A stretch of DNA of 64,000 nucleotides from Candidatus Schneideria nysicola. GTDB taxonomy: Bacteria > Pseudomonadota > Gammaproteobacteria > Enterobacterales > Enterobacteriaceae. The notes below the pieces were generated by a model, which was not told the origin of the DNA, ran no database searches, and saw nothing but the letters and a program-made list of their open reading frames with translations. The position numbers were made by a program, and so were the translations under genes. Below, piece after piece: positions 1 to 9,232 of this stretch. Each line of letters begins with the position of its first letter. Position 1 is the first letter of the stretch. Where the stretch lies: the NCBI RefSeq assembly GCF_019923565.1, contig NZ_CP074435.1, forward strand, positions 281,089 to 345,088, given 5' to 3'.

Positions 1-340
1 TTAAACGAATTTCATTATATATTTTAACATCACTGTAATTATTAAAAATAAGATTTTGAGCACGTTTTATTAATTCATAATTAGGAGATTGTCCAGTTAA
101 AAGTACTTGACCTTGATATACTGTACTAACAATACGTGTAGTTTTATTCAATTTTTTATCTCTAAATAAAATACCCAAAATTCTATTTTCTAAAATTTTA
201 TCATCTATTTGTTTACTAATAAAACGTGGATCTATTATTGTTCTAGTAGTAATTGTAGTAGTAATAATTTCTTTATGTGTACATCCCAGTAATAATGTTA
301 CTACAATAAAATTTATTAATAATAATAAATAATATTTCAT
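1..340 (-). CDS. dolP: DolP (YraP) outer-membrane lipoprotein, N-terminal part, cut by window edge
   Basis: Partial gene read from an ATG at 340 down to the first base, giving 113 codons. The protein opens with a hydrophobic signal peptide ending in a lipobox (LLLGC, Cys20), so it should be lipidated and exported. After the Cys comes DPR, then a first BON-type repeat and the block VYQGQVLLTGQSPN near residues 80-95, which matches E. coli DolP/YraP closely. DolP is an outer-membrane lipoprotein that helps keep the envelope intact and supports BAM function in E. coli. The second BON domain lies outside the window. It is transcribed away from htpX. Identification is by remembered similarity to YraP and is strong; completeness cannot be judged. 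Confidence 0.85.
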   Translation of the reverse strand, partial: MKYYLLLLINFIVVTLLLGCTHKEIITTTITTRTIIDPRFISKQIDDKILENRILGILFRDKKLNKTTRIVSTVYQGQVLLTGQSPNYELIKRAQNLIFNNYSDVKIYNEIRL

Positions 341-572
341 GTAATTTTTACAAATTTAAAAATTTCAATCTAAATTAGATGAACAAATTTATATGAAATA
401 CTTTTTATACTAAAAGAAGTATTTTATCATAAAAAATAAAAATAGATTGCTTTTTTTATAAAAAAGTTATTACTATAAAGAATTATTAAATTTTACTTGA
501 AAAATATTTAAAAATTCGTAGATAATCAACATTGCGCAATAATTTCTTTTGATAAAAGGAGATACATATTTT

Positions 573-1466
573 ATGATGCGTATTGTGTTATTTCTTCTTA
601 CAAACTTAGCCGTAATGGTAGTTTTTGGTATTATACTTAGTTTAACTGGTATAAAATCTTCTAGTGCTACTGGTTTAATAATTATGGCTGGATTATTTGG
701 ATTTGGAGGTGCATTTATATCACTCTTAATGTCCAAACGTATGGCATTATATGCAGTGGATGGACAAATCATTGAGAATCCTCAGAATGAAACAGAAAGA
801 TGGTTAATTAATCTTATATATAATCAATCTCAGAGAGTAGGAATATCCAATCCACAAGTTGCTATTTATCATACATCAGATATGAATGCATTTGCTACTG
901 GTAGTCATCGTAATTCATCTCTCATTGCAATTAGTACTGGACTACTTAATAATATGAATAGAAATGAAATAGAAGCAGTAATTGCTCATGAGATTAGTCA
1001 TATATCTAATGGTGATATGGTCACTATGACTCTAATACAAGGTGTAGTAAACACATTCGTTATATTTATTTCTCGTATTTTAGCACAATTAGTATCAAGT
1101 TTTATCTCGAATAATAGAGAAGAAAATAATGAATTAAATAATAATGGTAATCCATTCGTTTATTTTGCTCTCTCTACATTTTTAGAACTAATTTTTGGTA
1201 TATTAGCTAGTATTATAACATTATGGTTTTCTCGTCATAGAGAATTTTATGCAGATGCAGGTTCGTCTAAATTAGTGGGTCGTAATAAAATGATTGCAGC
1301 TCTTCAACGTTTAAAAAACAGTTGTGAACCAACTGAATCTAAAAGCGTTAGAGCATTTTGTATTAATGGAAATAGTAATACCAATAAAATTAAAGAATTA
1401 TTTATGTCACATCCTTCTATAGAAAAAAGAATTGAAGCTTTACGAAATGGAATATATTTACGTTAA
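573..1466 (+). CDS. htpX: HtpX, inner-membrane zinc metalloprotease
   Basis: M48-family membrane protease that degrades damaged or misfolded inner-membrane proteins, working beside FtsH in E. coli. The 297-residue product aligns end to end with E. coli HtpX. Two N-terminal membrane segments are followed by the zinc site HEISH (His139, Glu140, His143), a second hydrophobic pair around residues 155-215, and the downstream Glu ligand in [10 protein letters not shown] start at ATG 573 rather than the TTG at 549: [11 protein letters not shown] is the conserved family N-terminus, and an AAAGGAGA ribosome site lies at 555-562. The gene is solitary, followed after about 17 bases by tRNA-Glu. No truncation or frameshift is visible. 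Confidence 0.95.
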   Translation: MMRIVLFLLTNLAVMVVFGIILSLTGIKSSSATGLIIMAGLFGFGGAFISLLMSKRMALYAVDGQIIENPQNETERWLINLIYNQSQRVGISNPQVAIYHTSDMNAFATGSHRNSSLIAISTGLLNNMNRNEIEAVIAHEISHISNGDMVTMTLIQGVVNTFVIFISRILAQLVSSFISNNREENNELNNNGNPFVYFALSTFLELIFGILASIITLWFSRHREFYADAGSSKLVGRNKMIAALQRLKNSCEPTESKSVRAFCINGNSNTNKIKELFMSHPSIEKRIEALRNGIYLR

Positions 1467-1483
1467 TTATTATTGATTGGTCT

Positions 1484-1556
1484 GTCCCCTTCGTCTAGTG
1501 GATTAGGACACTGCCCTTTCACGGCAGCAACAGGGGTTCAAATCCCCTAGGGGACG
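1484..1556 (+). tRNA. tRNA-Glu (anticodon TTC)
   Basis: Cloverleaf with a 7-bp acceptor stem GTCCCCT/AGGGGAC, TTC anticodon in the loop CTTTCAC, and a normal T arm (GGTTCAAATC). The 3' CCA is not encoded: the discriminator G is followed by a T run, so CCA addition is required. It is first in a Glu-Asp-Trp tandem with 8-15 base spacers. Confidence 0.97.
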
Positions 1557-1564
1557 TTTTTTTT

Positions 1565-1641
1565 GGTGCGGTAGTTCAGATGGATAGAATACTGGCCTGT
1601 CACGCCGGGGGTCGCGGGTTCGAGTCCCGTCCGCACCGCCA
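1565..1641 (+). tRNA. tRNA-Asp (anticodon GTC)
   Basis: Cloverleaf nearly identical to E. coli tRNA-Asp: acceptor GGTGCGG/CCGCACC, anticodon loop CTGTCAC with GTC, T arm GGGTTCGAGTCCC. The terminal CCA (1639-1641) is encoded, unlike in the tRNA-Glu gene just upstream. Only eight bases separate the two genes, so they are probably co-transcribed. Confidence 0.97.
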
Positions 1642-1656
1642 TATTATTAGGGTATT

Positions 1657-1731
1657 AGGGGTGTAGTTCAATAGGTAGAGCACCGGTCTCCAAAACCGGT
1701 TGTTGGGAGTTCGAGTCTCTCCACCCCTGCC
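1657..1731 (+). tRNA. tRNA-Trp (anticodon CCA)
   Basis: Cloverleaf with acceptor AGGGGTG/CACCCCT, anticodon loop TCTCCAAA (CCA) and T arm GAGTTCGAGTCTC, matching E. coli tRNA-Trp apart from a few substitutions. The 3' end reads GCCC, so the CCA tail is only partly encoded. Last of the Glu-Asp-Trp tandem and about 40 bases before rplY. Confidence 0.97.
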
Positions 1732-1770
1732 CTATAAAAAAATTTATAATAAAAATTTTTTGGAAAAATT

Positions 1771-2085
1771 ATGTTAACTCTTTTAGTGAAAATTAGAAAT
1801 AAGGTTGGAAAAAGTGCCAGTCGTAGAAATCGTAGAAATAATAAATGTCCTGCTATTATTTATGGAAAAGATAATAATTCTACTTTACCAATTATTTTAG
1901 ATAATGAATCTATATTAATAATTAATAAAAATTTAATTTTACTAGAAAAAAGTAAGAATCTATATTCTAAAAATAAAATCTTATTAAAGATAGAAAATAA
2001 GGAATCAGTACAAACTATAATACAAGCAATTCAATACCATCCTTTTAAATCCCAAATAATACATGTTGACTTTATGCGAATTTAG
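1771..2085 (+). CDS. rplY: Ribosomal protein L25
   Basis: 5S rRNA-binding protein of the large ribosomal subunit. At 104 residues it is slightly longer than the 94-residue E. coli L25, which is the short single-domain form without a CTC extension. Recognisable blocks are GKSASRRNRR and CPAIIYG near the N-terminus and the C-terminal IQYHPFKSQIIHVDFMR, which corresponds to the QRHPYKPKLQHIDFVR end of the E. coli protein. The middle (residues about 45-80) has drifted and is rich in Asn, Lys and Ile, as expected for an AT-rich symbiont. No clear ribosome-binding site precedes the ATG. It lies directly behind three tRNA genes and may share their transcript. Confidence 0.92.
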   Translation: MLTLLVKIRNKVGKSASRRNRRNNKCPAIIYGKDNNSTLPIILDNESILIINKNLILLEKSKNLYSKNKILLKIENKESVQTIIQAIQYHPFKSQIIHVDFMRI

Positions 2086-2219
2086 TAGAAAATTATTCTG
2101 TGATTTCCTATCCTTTATTATTCCTTTCTAAAATATCTAAAATAGATATATTTTTGAATATCCCTTTTACCAATCTTCTTATTTAAAAAAGTCTTCTACA
2201 CCTCTAAACCTCTAAATTT

Positions 2220-3758
2220 ATGAATAATTTATTTAAATTCTTAACTATTGTAAGTTGTATGACGATTTTTTCTCGTATATTAGGTTTTATACGAGATGGA
2301 ATAATTGCTAGAATATTTGGAGTAGGACTAGATACAGATGCCTTTTTTATAGCATTTAAAATACCTAATTTATTTAGACGTATTTTTGCGGAAGGAGCTT
2401 TTTCTCAATCTTTTATTCCAATATTAGTAGAATATAAAAATAATTATTGTCAAGAAAAACTAAAAATTTTTATTGCAGAGGTCACGGGATTATTAATATT
2501 GATATTATCTATATTTAGTATAATTGGTATATTAATAGCACCTTATATAATAAATATTATAACTCCCGGTATTACGACTAATTCCGATTTCTTTTTTATC
2601 ACTTTATCTCTTTTACGTATAACTTTCTCTTATATTTTATTAATTTCATTAGCTTCCTTAATTAGTTCAATACTTAATACGTGGAATTATTTTTCTGTTG
2701 CAGCTTTGGTCCCTAGTTTGTTAAATATAAGTATGATATCTTTTGCTTTAATATCCTCAATTTTTCAACCTCCTATTATAGCATTAGGTTGGTCTGTTAT
2801 AGTTGGAGGTTTGTTTCAATTAATTTATCAGCTTCCTTATTTAAAAAAAATAGGGATGTTAGTAATCCCTAAAATTAATTTATACAATACTGATATTCAT
2901 CGTATTATAAAATTAATGGGACAAGCAATATTAGGAGTATCTGTTAGTCAAATTTCTATTTTTATTAATACTATCTTTACATCATTTTTAGTAACTGGAT
3001 CGATCTCTTGGATATACTATGCTGATCGATTAATTGAATTTCCTTCTGGAGTAATTGGGGTCACATTAAGCACTATTTTACTCCCATTACTTTCTCATAC
3101 TCTCCTTAATAGAGAATATTCTAAATATTCAATCATTATGAATTGGGGATTACGTATATCTATACTCTTAGGGTTACCTAGTTCTGTTATGCTTGTAATT
3201 TTATCTAAATTATTAATTATATCTTTATTTCAGTATGGAAAATTTTCTATTATTGATACTATGATGACACAATATTCTTTAATAGCTTATTCAATTGGAT
3301 TAACTGGATTGATTGTAGTGAAAGTGTTACTATCTGGATTTTACTCAAGAAAAGATATTAAAACACCTGTAAGAATGGCGATCATTACGATCATAGCCAT
3401 TCAAATAATGAATATATTTTTTATAAATGTGTTGCAATTACAACATGTAGGATTATCTCTTTCTATTGGAATAGGTGCATGGTTGAATTCAGGATTATTA
3501 TATTGGCAAATTATTCGTAAAAGATTTTTTTATCTACAACCTGGTTGGTTAATTTTTTTATTAAGAGTAATATTATCGGTATTTATAATGGGCTGTATAT
3601 TAAAAATAATTTTGTTTATAATTCCTTTCAATTGGATTGAACTAAATATGCTATATCGATTATTCTTTTTATCTCTTATTATTATGACAGGTTTTGTTAT
3701 ATATTTTAGTATACTCCTATTATTAGGAGTACAAATACAAAAATTTTTTAAAATATAG
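2220..3758 (+). CDS. murJ: MurJ, lipid II flippase
   Basis: Moves lipid-linked peptidoglycan precursor (lipid II) across the inner membrane. The 512-residue, 14-helix MOP-superfamily protein aligns over its whole length with E. coli MurJ (511 residues). Conserved blocks include SRILGFIRDGIIARIFG at the N-terminus, FRRIFAEGAFSQSFIP, MGQAILGVSVSQI, ADRLIEFPSG and SLFQYGKF. The Arg and Asp residues expected to line the central cavity are retained by eye. The ATG at 2220 gives the family N-terminus, but the 30 bases before it are a CT-rich stretch without a Shine-Dalgarno sequence, so initiation may be weak or leaderless. Together with ddlA, dapD and glmU it argues that the symbiont still builds its own cell wall. 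Confidence 0.96.
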   Translation: MNNLFKFLTIVSCMTIFSRILGFIRDGIIARIFGVGLDTDAFFIAFKIPNLFRRIFAEGAFSQSFIPILVEYKNNYCQEKLKIFIAEVTGLLILILSIFSIIGILIAPYIINIITPGITTNSDFFFITLSLLRITFSYILLISLASLISSILNTWNYFSVAALVPSLLNISMISFALISSIFQPPIIALGWSVIVGGLFQLIYQLPYLKKIGMLVIPKINLYNTDIHRIIKLMGQAILGVSVSQISIFINTIFTSFLVTGSISWIYYADRLIEFPSGVIGVTLSTILLPLLSHTLLNREYSKYSIIMNWGLRISILLGLPSSVMLVILSKLLIISLFQYGKFSIIDTMMTQYSLIAYSIGLTGLIVVKVLLSGFYSRKDIKTPVRMAIITIIAIQIMNIFFINVLQLQHVGLSLSIGIGAWLNSGLLYWQIIRKRFFYLQPGWLIFLLRVILSVFIMGCILKIILFIIPFNWIELNMLYRLFFLSLIIMTGFVIYFSILLLLGVQIQKFFKI

Positions 3759-3821
3759 AAATATTTGAACAACAATATCATCATCATAATCATAAAAATT
3801 AATATAAAATGAGGATAAAAT

Positions 3822-4079
3822 ATGATTAAAATAAGACTAAAAAGAGGAGGTTGTAAAAAACGTCCCTTTTATAGAGTAGTAGTTACTGATAATAGAAATT
3901 CAAGAGATGGACGTTTTATTGAAAATATTGGATTCTTCAATCCATTCATTTCTAGTCAATCCGAACGTATTCATTTCAATGTATCTCGTTTACGATATTG
4001 GATATCCCAAGGAGCTCAACTATCCGATCGTGTTTTATCTTTGGTTAAGAGTAATAATTTTTTAGTTAATTCACAATGA
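3822..4079 (+). CDS. rpsP: Ribosomal protein S16
   Basis: Small-subunit protein needed for 30S assembly; 85 residues, close to the usual 82. The N-terminus [20 protein letters not shown] and the block [14 protein letters not shown] are diagnostic. A GAGG ribosome site sits at 3811-3814, about seven bases before the ATG. First gene of the classic rpsP-rimM-trmD-rplS operon, which is retained in order here. The C-terminus ends at SQ, slightly shortened and altered relative to E. coli. Confidence 0.97.
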   Translation: MIKIRLKRGGCKKRPFYRVVVTDNRNSRDGRFIENIGFFNPFISSQSERIHFNVSRLRYWISQGAQLSDRVLSLVKSNNFLVNSQ

Positions 4080-4113
4080 ATCTATTATATTAATTATTAA
4101 TAAGGAGTATATA

Positions 4114-4641
4114 ATAAATAAAGTAGTATGTAATCCAGTTATATTAGGTAAAATAGGGAAGGCTTATGGTATTTTAGGTTGGGTAAAAATAATTTCATTT
4201 ACCGAAAATATTCAAGATATCTTTAGATATAGAAATTGGTATATTCATAAAAATAATATCTGGACACAAATTAATTTAGAAAAATGGAAATATTCTTCTA
4301 ATTCACATCCTATTGCAAAATTTAAATCCATTGAAAAAAGAGAAGTTATATCAAATTTTACTCATTCTAATATTGTCATTGATTACTCACAATTACCTAA
4401 ACTTTCTAATAATACTTATTATTGGAGAGATTTAATTGGTTGTCTCTTATATAAGAAAAATGGGAAAAAAATAGGTAAAGTAGTAAATTTAATAGAAACT
4501 AAATATAATGATGTTATGATAGTACAATCTTATCAGACACATCAAAAATTTGCTATTCCTTTCTTAAAAAGTATTGTTCGAGATGTTGATATTCTCAATA
4601 GAAAAATAGCAATCAATGGGGATATGATAGATTTTACATGA
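4114..4641 (+). CDS. rimM: RimM, 16S rRNA processing / 30S maturation factor, with ATA start codon
   Basis: Binds S19 and assists maturation of the 30S head. The frame is open and encodes about 175 residues with clear RimM features: [17 protein letters not shown] at the N-terminus and YYWRDLIGC at the start of the PRC-barrel domain near residue 105, then GKVVNLIET and a C-terminal [10 protein letters not shown]. It sits exactly between rpsP and trmD and overlaps the trmD start as ATGA. There is no in-frame ATG, GTG or TTG before the conserved region. A strong AAGGAG at 4102-4107 is followed six bases later by an ATA at 4114 (a second ATA at 4111 is also in frame). I therefore call ATA 4114 as the start. 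The coding sequence is otherwise intact, so a pseudogene is unlikely. Confidence 0.88.
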   Translation: MNKVVCNPVILGKIGKAYGILGWVKIISFTENIQDIFRYRNWYIHKNNIWTQINLEKWKYSSNSHPIAKFKSIEKREVISNFTHSNIVIDYSQLPKLSNNTYYWRDLIGCLLYKKNGKKIGKVVNLIETKYNDVMIVQSYQTHQKFAIPFLKSIVRDVDILNRKIAINGDMIDFT

Positions 4642-5417
4642 ATGAAATTTCAGAAAAAAAACTAATAAATATTGGAATTATTAGTATCTTTCCAAAGATG
4701 TTTCGTGCTATTACAGATTATGGTGTAACTAGTAGAGCTATAAAAAATGGATTATTGAAAATAAGACTTTGGAATCTACGATCCTTTGCTAACAATGATT
4801 CAATAGATGATCGTCCTTATGGTGGAGGTCCAGGTATGTTAATGATGGTACAACCTCTTAAAGAGGCGATTGTAGCAGCTAAAAATCATATGGTAGGAAC
4901 AGGGACAATAAAAGTTATTTATTTTTCTCCTCAAGGAAGAAAATTAACACAACAAGATATTGATAGTAGGTTTAATTCAAATTCTAATTTAAATTTAATC
5001 TTAATATGTGGTCGATATGAAGGAGTTGATATACGTTTAATAGATACTGAAGTTGATGAAGAATTATCAATAGGTGATTATGTTCTGAGTGGTGGTGAAA
5101 TAGCAGCCATGGTACTAATTGATGCAATTGCTAGGTTTATTCCAGGAGTATTAGGTCATAAAGATTCAGCAAAATATGATTCTTTTGCTCAAGGATTGCT
5201 TGATTATCCTAATTACACTCGTCCATATAGAGTATCGAGTATGGAGGTACCTAAAATTTTATTATCTGGTAATCACCATAAAATTCATCGATGGCGATTA
5301 AAACAATCATTAGGAATAACTTGGTTAAGAAGGCCCGATCTACTTTCTAGTTTTCCTTTAACTGAAGATTTATTAGGTTTATTAAACGAATTTCAGAATG
5401 AATATAGTTCAACATAA
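4638..5417 (+). CDS. trmD: TrmD, tRNA (guanine-N1)-methyltransferase at position 37
   Basis: SPOUT-class enzyme that methylates G37 of tRNAs with SAM and prevents +1 frameshifting. It has 259 residues (E. coli 255). Conserved features are [13 protein letters not shown] near residues 57-69, [12 protein letters not shown] near 120-131, and the trefoil-knot SAM pocket YVLSGGE with a downstream helix [17 protein letters not shown]. The C-terminal DYPNYTRP element is present. The start ATG overlaps the rimM stop by four bases, indicating translational coupling, and the 3' end approaches rplS closely. Complete; essential in E. coli. Confidence 0.97.
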   Translation: MNEISEKKLINIGIISIFPKMFRAITDYGVTSRAIKNGLLKIRLWNLRSFANNDSIDDRPYGGGPGMLMMVQPLKEAIVAAKNHMVGTGTIKVIYFSPQGRKLTQQDIDSRFNSNSNLNLILICGRYEGVDIRLIDTEVDEELSIGDYVLSGGEIAAMVLIDAIARFIPGVLGHKDSAKYDSFAQGLLDYPNYTRPYRVSSMEVPKILLSGNHHKIHRWRLKQSLGITWLRRPDLLSSFPLTEDLLGLLNEFQNEYSST

Positions 5418-5454
5418 TTATAATTTTCTATTTTATAAGGTATCTATCATTAAT

Positions 5455-5799
5455 ATGATCAATATAATTAAATTAATTGAAAAAGAATACATGAAAAAAG
5501 ATATATCATTTTTTAGTACAGGAGATTTGATAGAAATTAAAATATGGGTAAGTGAAGGAAGTAAAAAACGTCTTCAATCTTTTGAAGGGATAGTTATTGC
5601 AATACGTAAACGCGGAATAAATTCCGCATTTACTCTAAGAAAAATATCTGATGGAGAAGGAATAGAACGGGTCTTTCATCACCATTCTCCCATTATTGAA
5701 AAGATTACAATTAAACGTCGTGGTGCTGTACGTCGATCTAAGTTATATTTTCTACGTAAACGTATAGGAAAATCTGCGCGTATTAAGGAAAAACTATAA
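5455..5799 (+). CDS. rplS: Ribosomal protein L19
   Basis: Large-subunit protein at the 30S-50S interface. From ATG 5455 the product is 114 residues, matching the 115-residue E. coli protein; the open frame extends back to an ATG at 5398 inside trmD, but those extra residues have no counterpart in the family. Conserved blocks are [42 protein letters not shown] and [14 protein letters not shown]. The nearest AAGG lies 14 bases upstream of 5455, so the ribosome site is poorly spaced. Last gene of the rpsP operon; about 157 bases of non-coding DNA follow. Confidence 0.95.
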   Translation: MINIIKLIEKEYMKKDISFFSTGDLIEIKIWVSEGSKKRLQSFEGIVIAIRKRGINSAFTLRKISDGEGIERVFHHHSPIIEKITIKRRGAVRRSKLYFLRKRIGKSARIKEKL

Positions 5800-5919
5800 A
5801 TAAAATATCGATCTTCTTACATTGATATATCTATTTACTTTTTTGTAAAAAGGGAAATCAAGCAATATTTTTAGTATATATATTTTATAGTGAATAAAAT
5901 AATGACTATATTATTACGA

Positions 5920-5925
5920 TATAAT
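5920..5925 (+). promoter_or_regulatory. Possible -10 box before glmU
   Basis: A TATAAT hexamer lies about 30 bases before the glmU start in the 157-base gap after rplS. No convincing -35 was found at 16-18 bases upstream. In such AT-rich DNA a lone -10 match is weak evidence. Confidence 0.3.
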
Positions 5926-5956
5926 TCATCATATTTACTCATAGAATAAGGCTCTT

Positions 5957-7354
5957 ATGTTACAGAGTGAAAAAATTAGTGCTGTTATTTTAGGTGCAGG
6001 CAAGGGAACACGGATGCATTCTAGCTTACCTAAAGTGTTACATTCCATTGCAGGTAAGCCTATGATTCAACATGTTATTGATGCTGTGGTAAAATTAGGT
6101 ATTATTCGTATTCACTTAATATATGGTTATAAAGGGAACAATTTAAAGCAAAAATTATCCCATCAACAGGTTGTTTCTTTAAATTGGATATCACAATTAG
6201 AACAATATGGCACGGGTCATGCTGTTTTTCAAGCAATCCCACACTTATTAAACAATGAAAAAGTACTAATTCTCTATGGAGATGTTCCTCTTATTACATC
6301 TTCTACATTACAACGTCTTCTTGAAATATATCAAAAAAGTGGCATTGCCCTAATAACAGCAAAATTATCTAATCCAAATGGTTATGGTCGTATCATACGT
6401 GATTCTCATGGAAAAATAATGAGCATTCTTGAAGAGAAAAATGCGAATGTCCAACAAAAGAGAAACATTAAAGAAATTAATACTGGCATATTATTAGTAA
6501 ACAGTAATAACCTTATTAGATGGCTTAATCATTTAATGTATAATAAAAAAGATAAAGAATGTTATTTAACAGATATTATCTCTATGGCATGGAAAGAAAA
6601 AGCACCGATTCATTCTCTACAACCAAATTCTATATATGAAATACAAGGTGTGAATAATATTAGTCAATTGATTCAATTAGAGAGAATATATCAAAAGAAA
6701 CAAGCACAAACATTACTATCACTAGGAGTAATGATATCGGATCCTTCTAGATTCGATTTACGAGGCAAATTATTACATGGAAAAGATGTTTGTATTGATA
6801 CGAATGTCATTATTGAAGGTGAAGTGACGATTGGTAATCGAGTATTTATTGGTAATGGATGCATGTTAAAGAATGCAATTATTGGAGATGATGTTATCAT
6901 TCATCCTTATACTCTAATTGAGGGAGCGCAAATACATAATAAAAGTATAGTAGGACCTTTTGCTCATTTACGAAAGGGCAGTGTGTTAGAACAAGAAGTT
7001 CATATCGGTAATTTTGTGGAAACTAAAAATACACGTTTGGGAAAAAAATCTAAAGCGGGGCATTTGAGTTATCTTGGAGATGCGGAGATTGGAATAGCTG
7101 TGAATATTGGAGCCGGAACCATCACTTGCAATTACGATGGAGCCAATAAACATAAAACGACTATTAGAGATAATGTATTCATAGGATCAGATAGTCAGCT
7201 AATTGCTCCTCTCACTATTGAGAATGGTGCAACTATAGGTGCAGGGACAACTGTAACCAGTGATGTCGCTGAAAACGAAGTTATTATTAGTCGAATTCGT
7301 CAATTTCCAATTCTTAATTGGCATAGACCTACTAAAAAGAATAAAAATATATAA
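5957..7354 (+). CDS. glmU: GlmU, bifunctional GlcN-1-P acetyltransferase / GlcNAc-1-P uridylyltransferase
   Basis: Makes UDP-GlcNAc, the precursor of peptidoglycan and lipid A, in two steps. The 465-residue protein has the N-terminal pyrophosphorylase domain (GAGKGTRM at residues 13-20, QYGTGHAV, YGDVPLI) and, from about residue 255, a left-handed beta-helix of hexapeptide repeats with the acetyltransferase site GPFAHLRKGS and NFVETKN. Length matches E. coli (456). It is followed nine bases later by glmS, so two successive enzymes of the amino-sugar branch are translated from one message. In E. coli glmU also precedes glmS, but after the atp operon; here the pair sits behind rplS. Confidence 0.97.
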   Translation: MLQSEKISAVILGAGKGTRMHSSLPKVLHSIAGKPMIQHVIDAVVKLGIIRIHLIYGYKGNNLKQKLSHQQVVSLNWISQLEQYGTGHAVFQAIPHLLNNEKVLILYGDVPLITSSTLQRLLEIYQKSGIALITAKLSNPNGYGRIIRDSHGKIMSILEEKNANVQQKRNIKEINTGILLVNSNNLIRWLNHLMYNKKDKECYLTDIISMAWKEKAPIHSLQPNSIYEIQGVNNISQLIQLERIYQKKQAQTLLSLGVMISDPSRFDLRGKLLHGKDVCIDTNVIIEGEVTIGNRVFIGNGCMLKNAIIGDDVIIHPYTLIEGAQIHNKSIVGPFAHLRKGSVLEQEVHIGNFVETKNTRLGKKSKAGHLSYLGDAEIGIAVNIGAGTITCNYDGANKHKTTIRDNVFIGSDSQLIAPLTIENGATIGAGTTVTSDVAENEVIISRIRQFPILNWHRPTKKNKNI

Positions 7355-7363
7355 GGTTACACT

Positions 7364-9205
7364 ATGTGTGGAATAGTAGGTGCAGTTTCCAAAAGAGATA
7401 TTGCTCAATTTCTGCTAGCAGGATTACGTCGTCTTGAATATCGTGGATATGATTCGGCTGGTTTAGCTACCGTTGATAGCAAAGGGAAACTTAATCGTCT
7501 AAGAAGAGTAGGTAAAGTTGAAGTGTTAATGGAAGCGGCTAAAAAATATCCTATTCAAGGTCATATTGGCATTGCCCATACTCGATGGGCAACACATGGA
7601 AAATTGACTGAAATAAACGCTCATCCTCATATATCGGAAAACATTGTTGTTGCACACAATGGGATAATAGAAAATTATAAATTCTTATATGAACGCTTAT
7701 ATAGAAAGGGTTATCGTTGTATGAGCGAAACTGATACTGAAATCATTGCTCATTTAGTACACTGGGAACAAAAACAAAGAGGTGGTACTCTTGCTGAAAT
7801 CATTTTAAGAATAATACCTCAATTATATGGAACATATGGAATAATAATAATGGATGTACATAATTCCAATGTTTTAACAGCAACATGCTCAGGTAGTCCT
7901 CTAGTAATCGGATGCGGAATGGATGCGAACTTCCTTGCGTCTGATCCAATCGCACTCTTACCTGTAGCACACCGTTTTGTTTTTATTGAAGAAGGAGATA
8001 TCATCGAAGTTACTCATTGTACTATTAAAATATGGAATAAATTCGGACAAAGCGTTAACAGACCTGAAGTCGAATATTTTATTAAAGATGATTATGATAT
8101 TGAAAGTAAAGGTCCATATCAACACTATATGCAAAAAGAGATTTTTGAACAACCTAAAGTGATTAAAGATACATTAAAAAATCGTATTATTAATGGAGCA
8201 ATTATTTTTCCAGAGTTTGGACAATCCATAAATAAATTACTAAGTAAAGTAAAACATATACAAATCATTGCTTGTGGTACTTCTTATCATTCTGGTATGG
8301 TATCCAAATATTGGTTTGAGGAATTAGTTAGAATTCCATGTGATGTGGAAATAGCTTCTGAATTTCGTTATCGTAAATTTGTTGTCAGAAAAGATAGTTT
8401 GTTAATTGTTCTCTCTCAATCAGGTGAAACGGCTGATACTTTAGCAGCATTAAGAATCACAAAAAATATGGGATATTTAAGTTCACTAGCGATTTGTAAT
8501 GTCGATTATTCTTCTTTAGTTCGTGAATCAGATTTCTGCTTGTTGATAAAAGCAGGAATAGAAATAGGTGTAGCATCCACTAAAGCTTTTACAAATCAAT
8601 TAACGGTACTTTTAATGTTAGTAATATATATTGGTCAAATAAAAGGAATGAATAGTAAAATACAATCTAGTGTAATACATGCCATTACATTATTACCAGA
8701 TTATATAGAACAAGTTTTTTCGATAGAAAAAGGAATTGCCAATCTTTCAAAAAATTTTATTGATAAACAGCATGCTTTGTTTTTAGGTAGAGGGAGTTTA
8801 TATCCTATTGCAATGGAGGGTGCTTTAAAGTTAAAAGAAATATCTTATATTCATGCAGAAGCTTACGCGGCGGGTGAGTTAAAACACGGACCACTTGCTC
8901 TTATTAATATGAATATACCGGTCATAGTAATTGTCACTAAAAATAATTTATTAGATAAAATGAAATCTAATATTGAAGAAATTCTTGCTAGAGGAGGAAA
9001 TGTATATATATTTTCTGAATATAATTCAGGTTTCATAGAAAGTGACAATATAAAAATTATACCTCTATTTGAAAATATTGAAACAATTATTACTCCAATT
9101 GTGTATACTATACCAATGCAATTATTAGCATATCATATTGCTTTAGTAAAAAAAACCGATATTGATAAACCAAGAAATTTAGCGAAATCAGTAACAGTTG
9201 AATAA
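7364..9205 (+). CDS. glmS: GlmS, glucosamine-6-phosphate synthase (glutamine-hydrolysing)
   Basis: Converts fructose-6-phosphate and glutamine to glucosamine-6-phosphate, the committed step to UDP-GlcNAc. 613 residues (E. coli 609). The N-terminus MCGIVGAV supplies the nucleophilic Cys2 of the class II glutaminase domain, followed by RRLEYRGYDSAG and THTRWATHG-like AHTRWATHG. Two SIS isomerase domains follow, with SQSGETADT near residue 350 and KELSY-like KEISYIHAEAYAAGELKHGP near 490. The C-terminus ends in the canonical PRNLAKSVTVE. Directly downstream of glmU. I saw no sRNA (GlmZ-type) site in the short spacer. Confidence 0.98.
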   Translation: MCGIVGAVSKRDIAQFLLAGLRRLEYRGYDSAGLATVDSKGKLNRLRRVGKVEVLMEAAKKYPIQGHIGIAHTRWATHGKLTEINAHPHISENIVVAHNGIIENYKFLYERLYRKGYRCMSETDTEIIAHLVHWEQKQRGGTLAEIILRIIPQLYGTYGIIIMDVHNSNVLTATCSGSPLVIGCGMDANFLASDPIALLPVAHRFVFIEEGDIIEVTHCTIKIWNKFGQSVNRPEVEYFIKDDYDIESKGPYQHYMQKEIFEQPKVIKDTLKNRIINGAIIFPEFGQSINKLLSKVKHIQIIACGTSYHSGMVSKYWFEELVRIPCDVEIASEFRYRKFVVRKDSLLIVLSQSGETADTLAALRITKNMGYLSSLAICNVDYSSLVRESDFCLLIKAGIEIGVASTKAFTNQLTVLLMLVIYIGQIKGMNSKIQSSVIHAITLLPDYIEQVFSIEKGIANLSKNFIDKQHALFLGRGSLYPIAMEGALKLKEISYIHAEAYAAGELKHGPLALINMNIPVIVIVTKNNLLDKMKSNIEEILARGGNVYIFSEYNSGFIESDNIKIIPLFENIETIITPIVYTIPMQLLAYHIALVKKTDIDKPRNLAKSVTVE

Positions 9206-9232
9206 ATACATTATTATATATATGAAAAATCT

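Noticed and set aside
473-772. A 99-codon frame antisense to the htpX start
   Set aside because: No ribosome site, no similarity, and it covers the htpX promoter and N-terminus.
4080-4641. rimM as a pseudogene because it lacks a normal start
   Set aside because: The frame has no internal stop or frameshift, conserved motifs are intact, and a strong ribosome site precedes the ATA.
5398-5454. Upstream ATG extension of rplS
   Set aside because: The extra 19 residues overlap trmD and have no counterpart in L19; ATG 5455 matches the family start.
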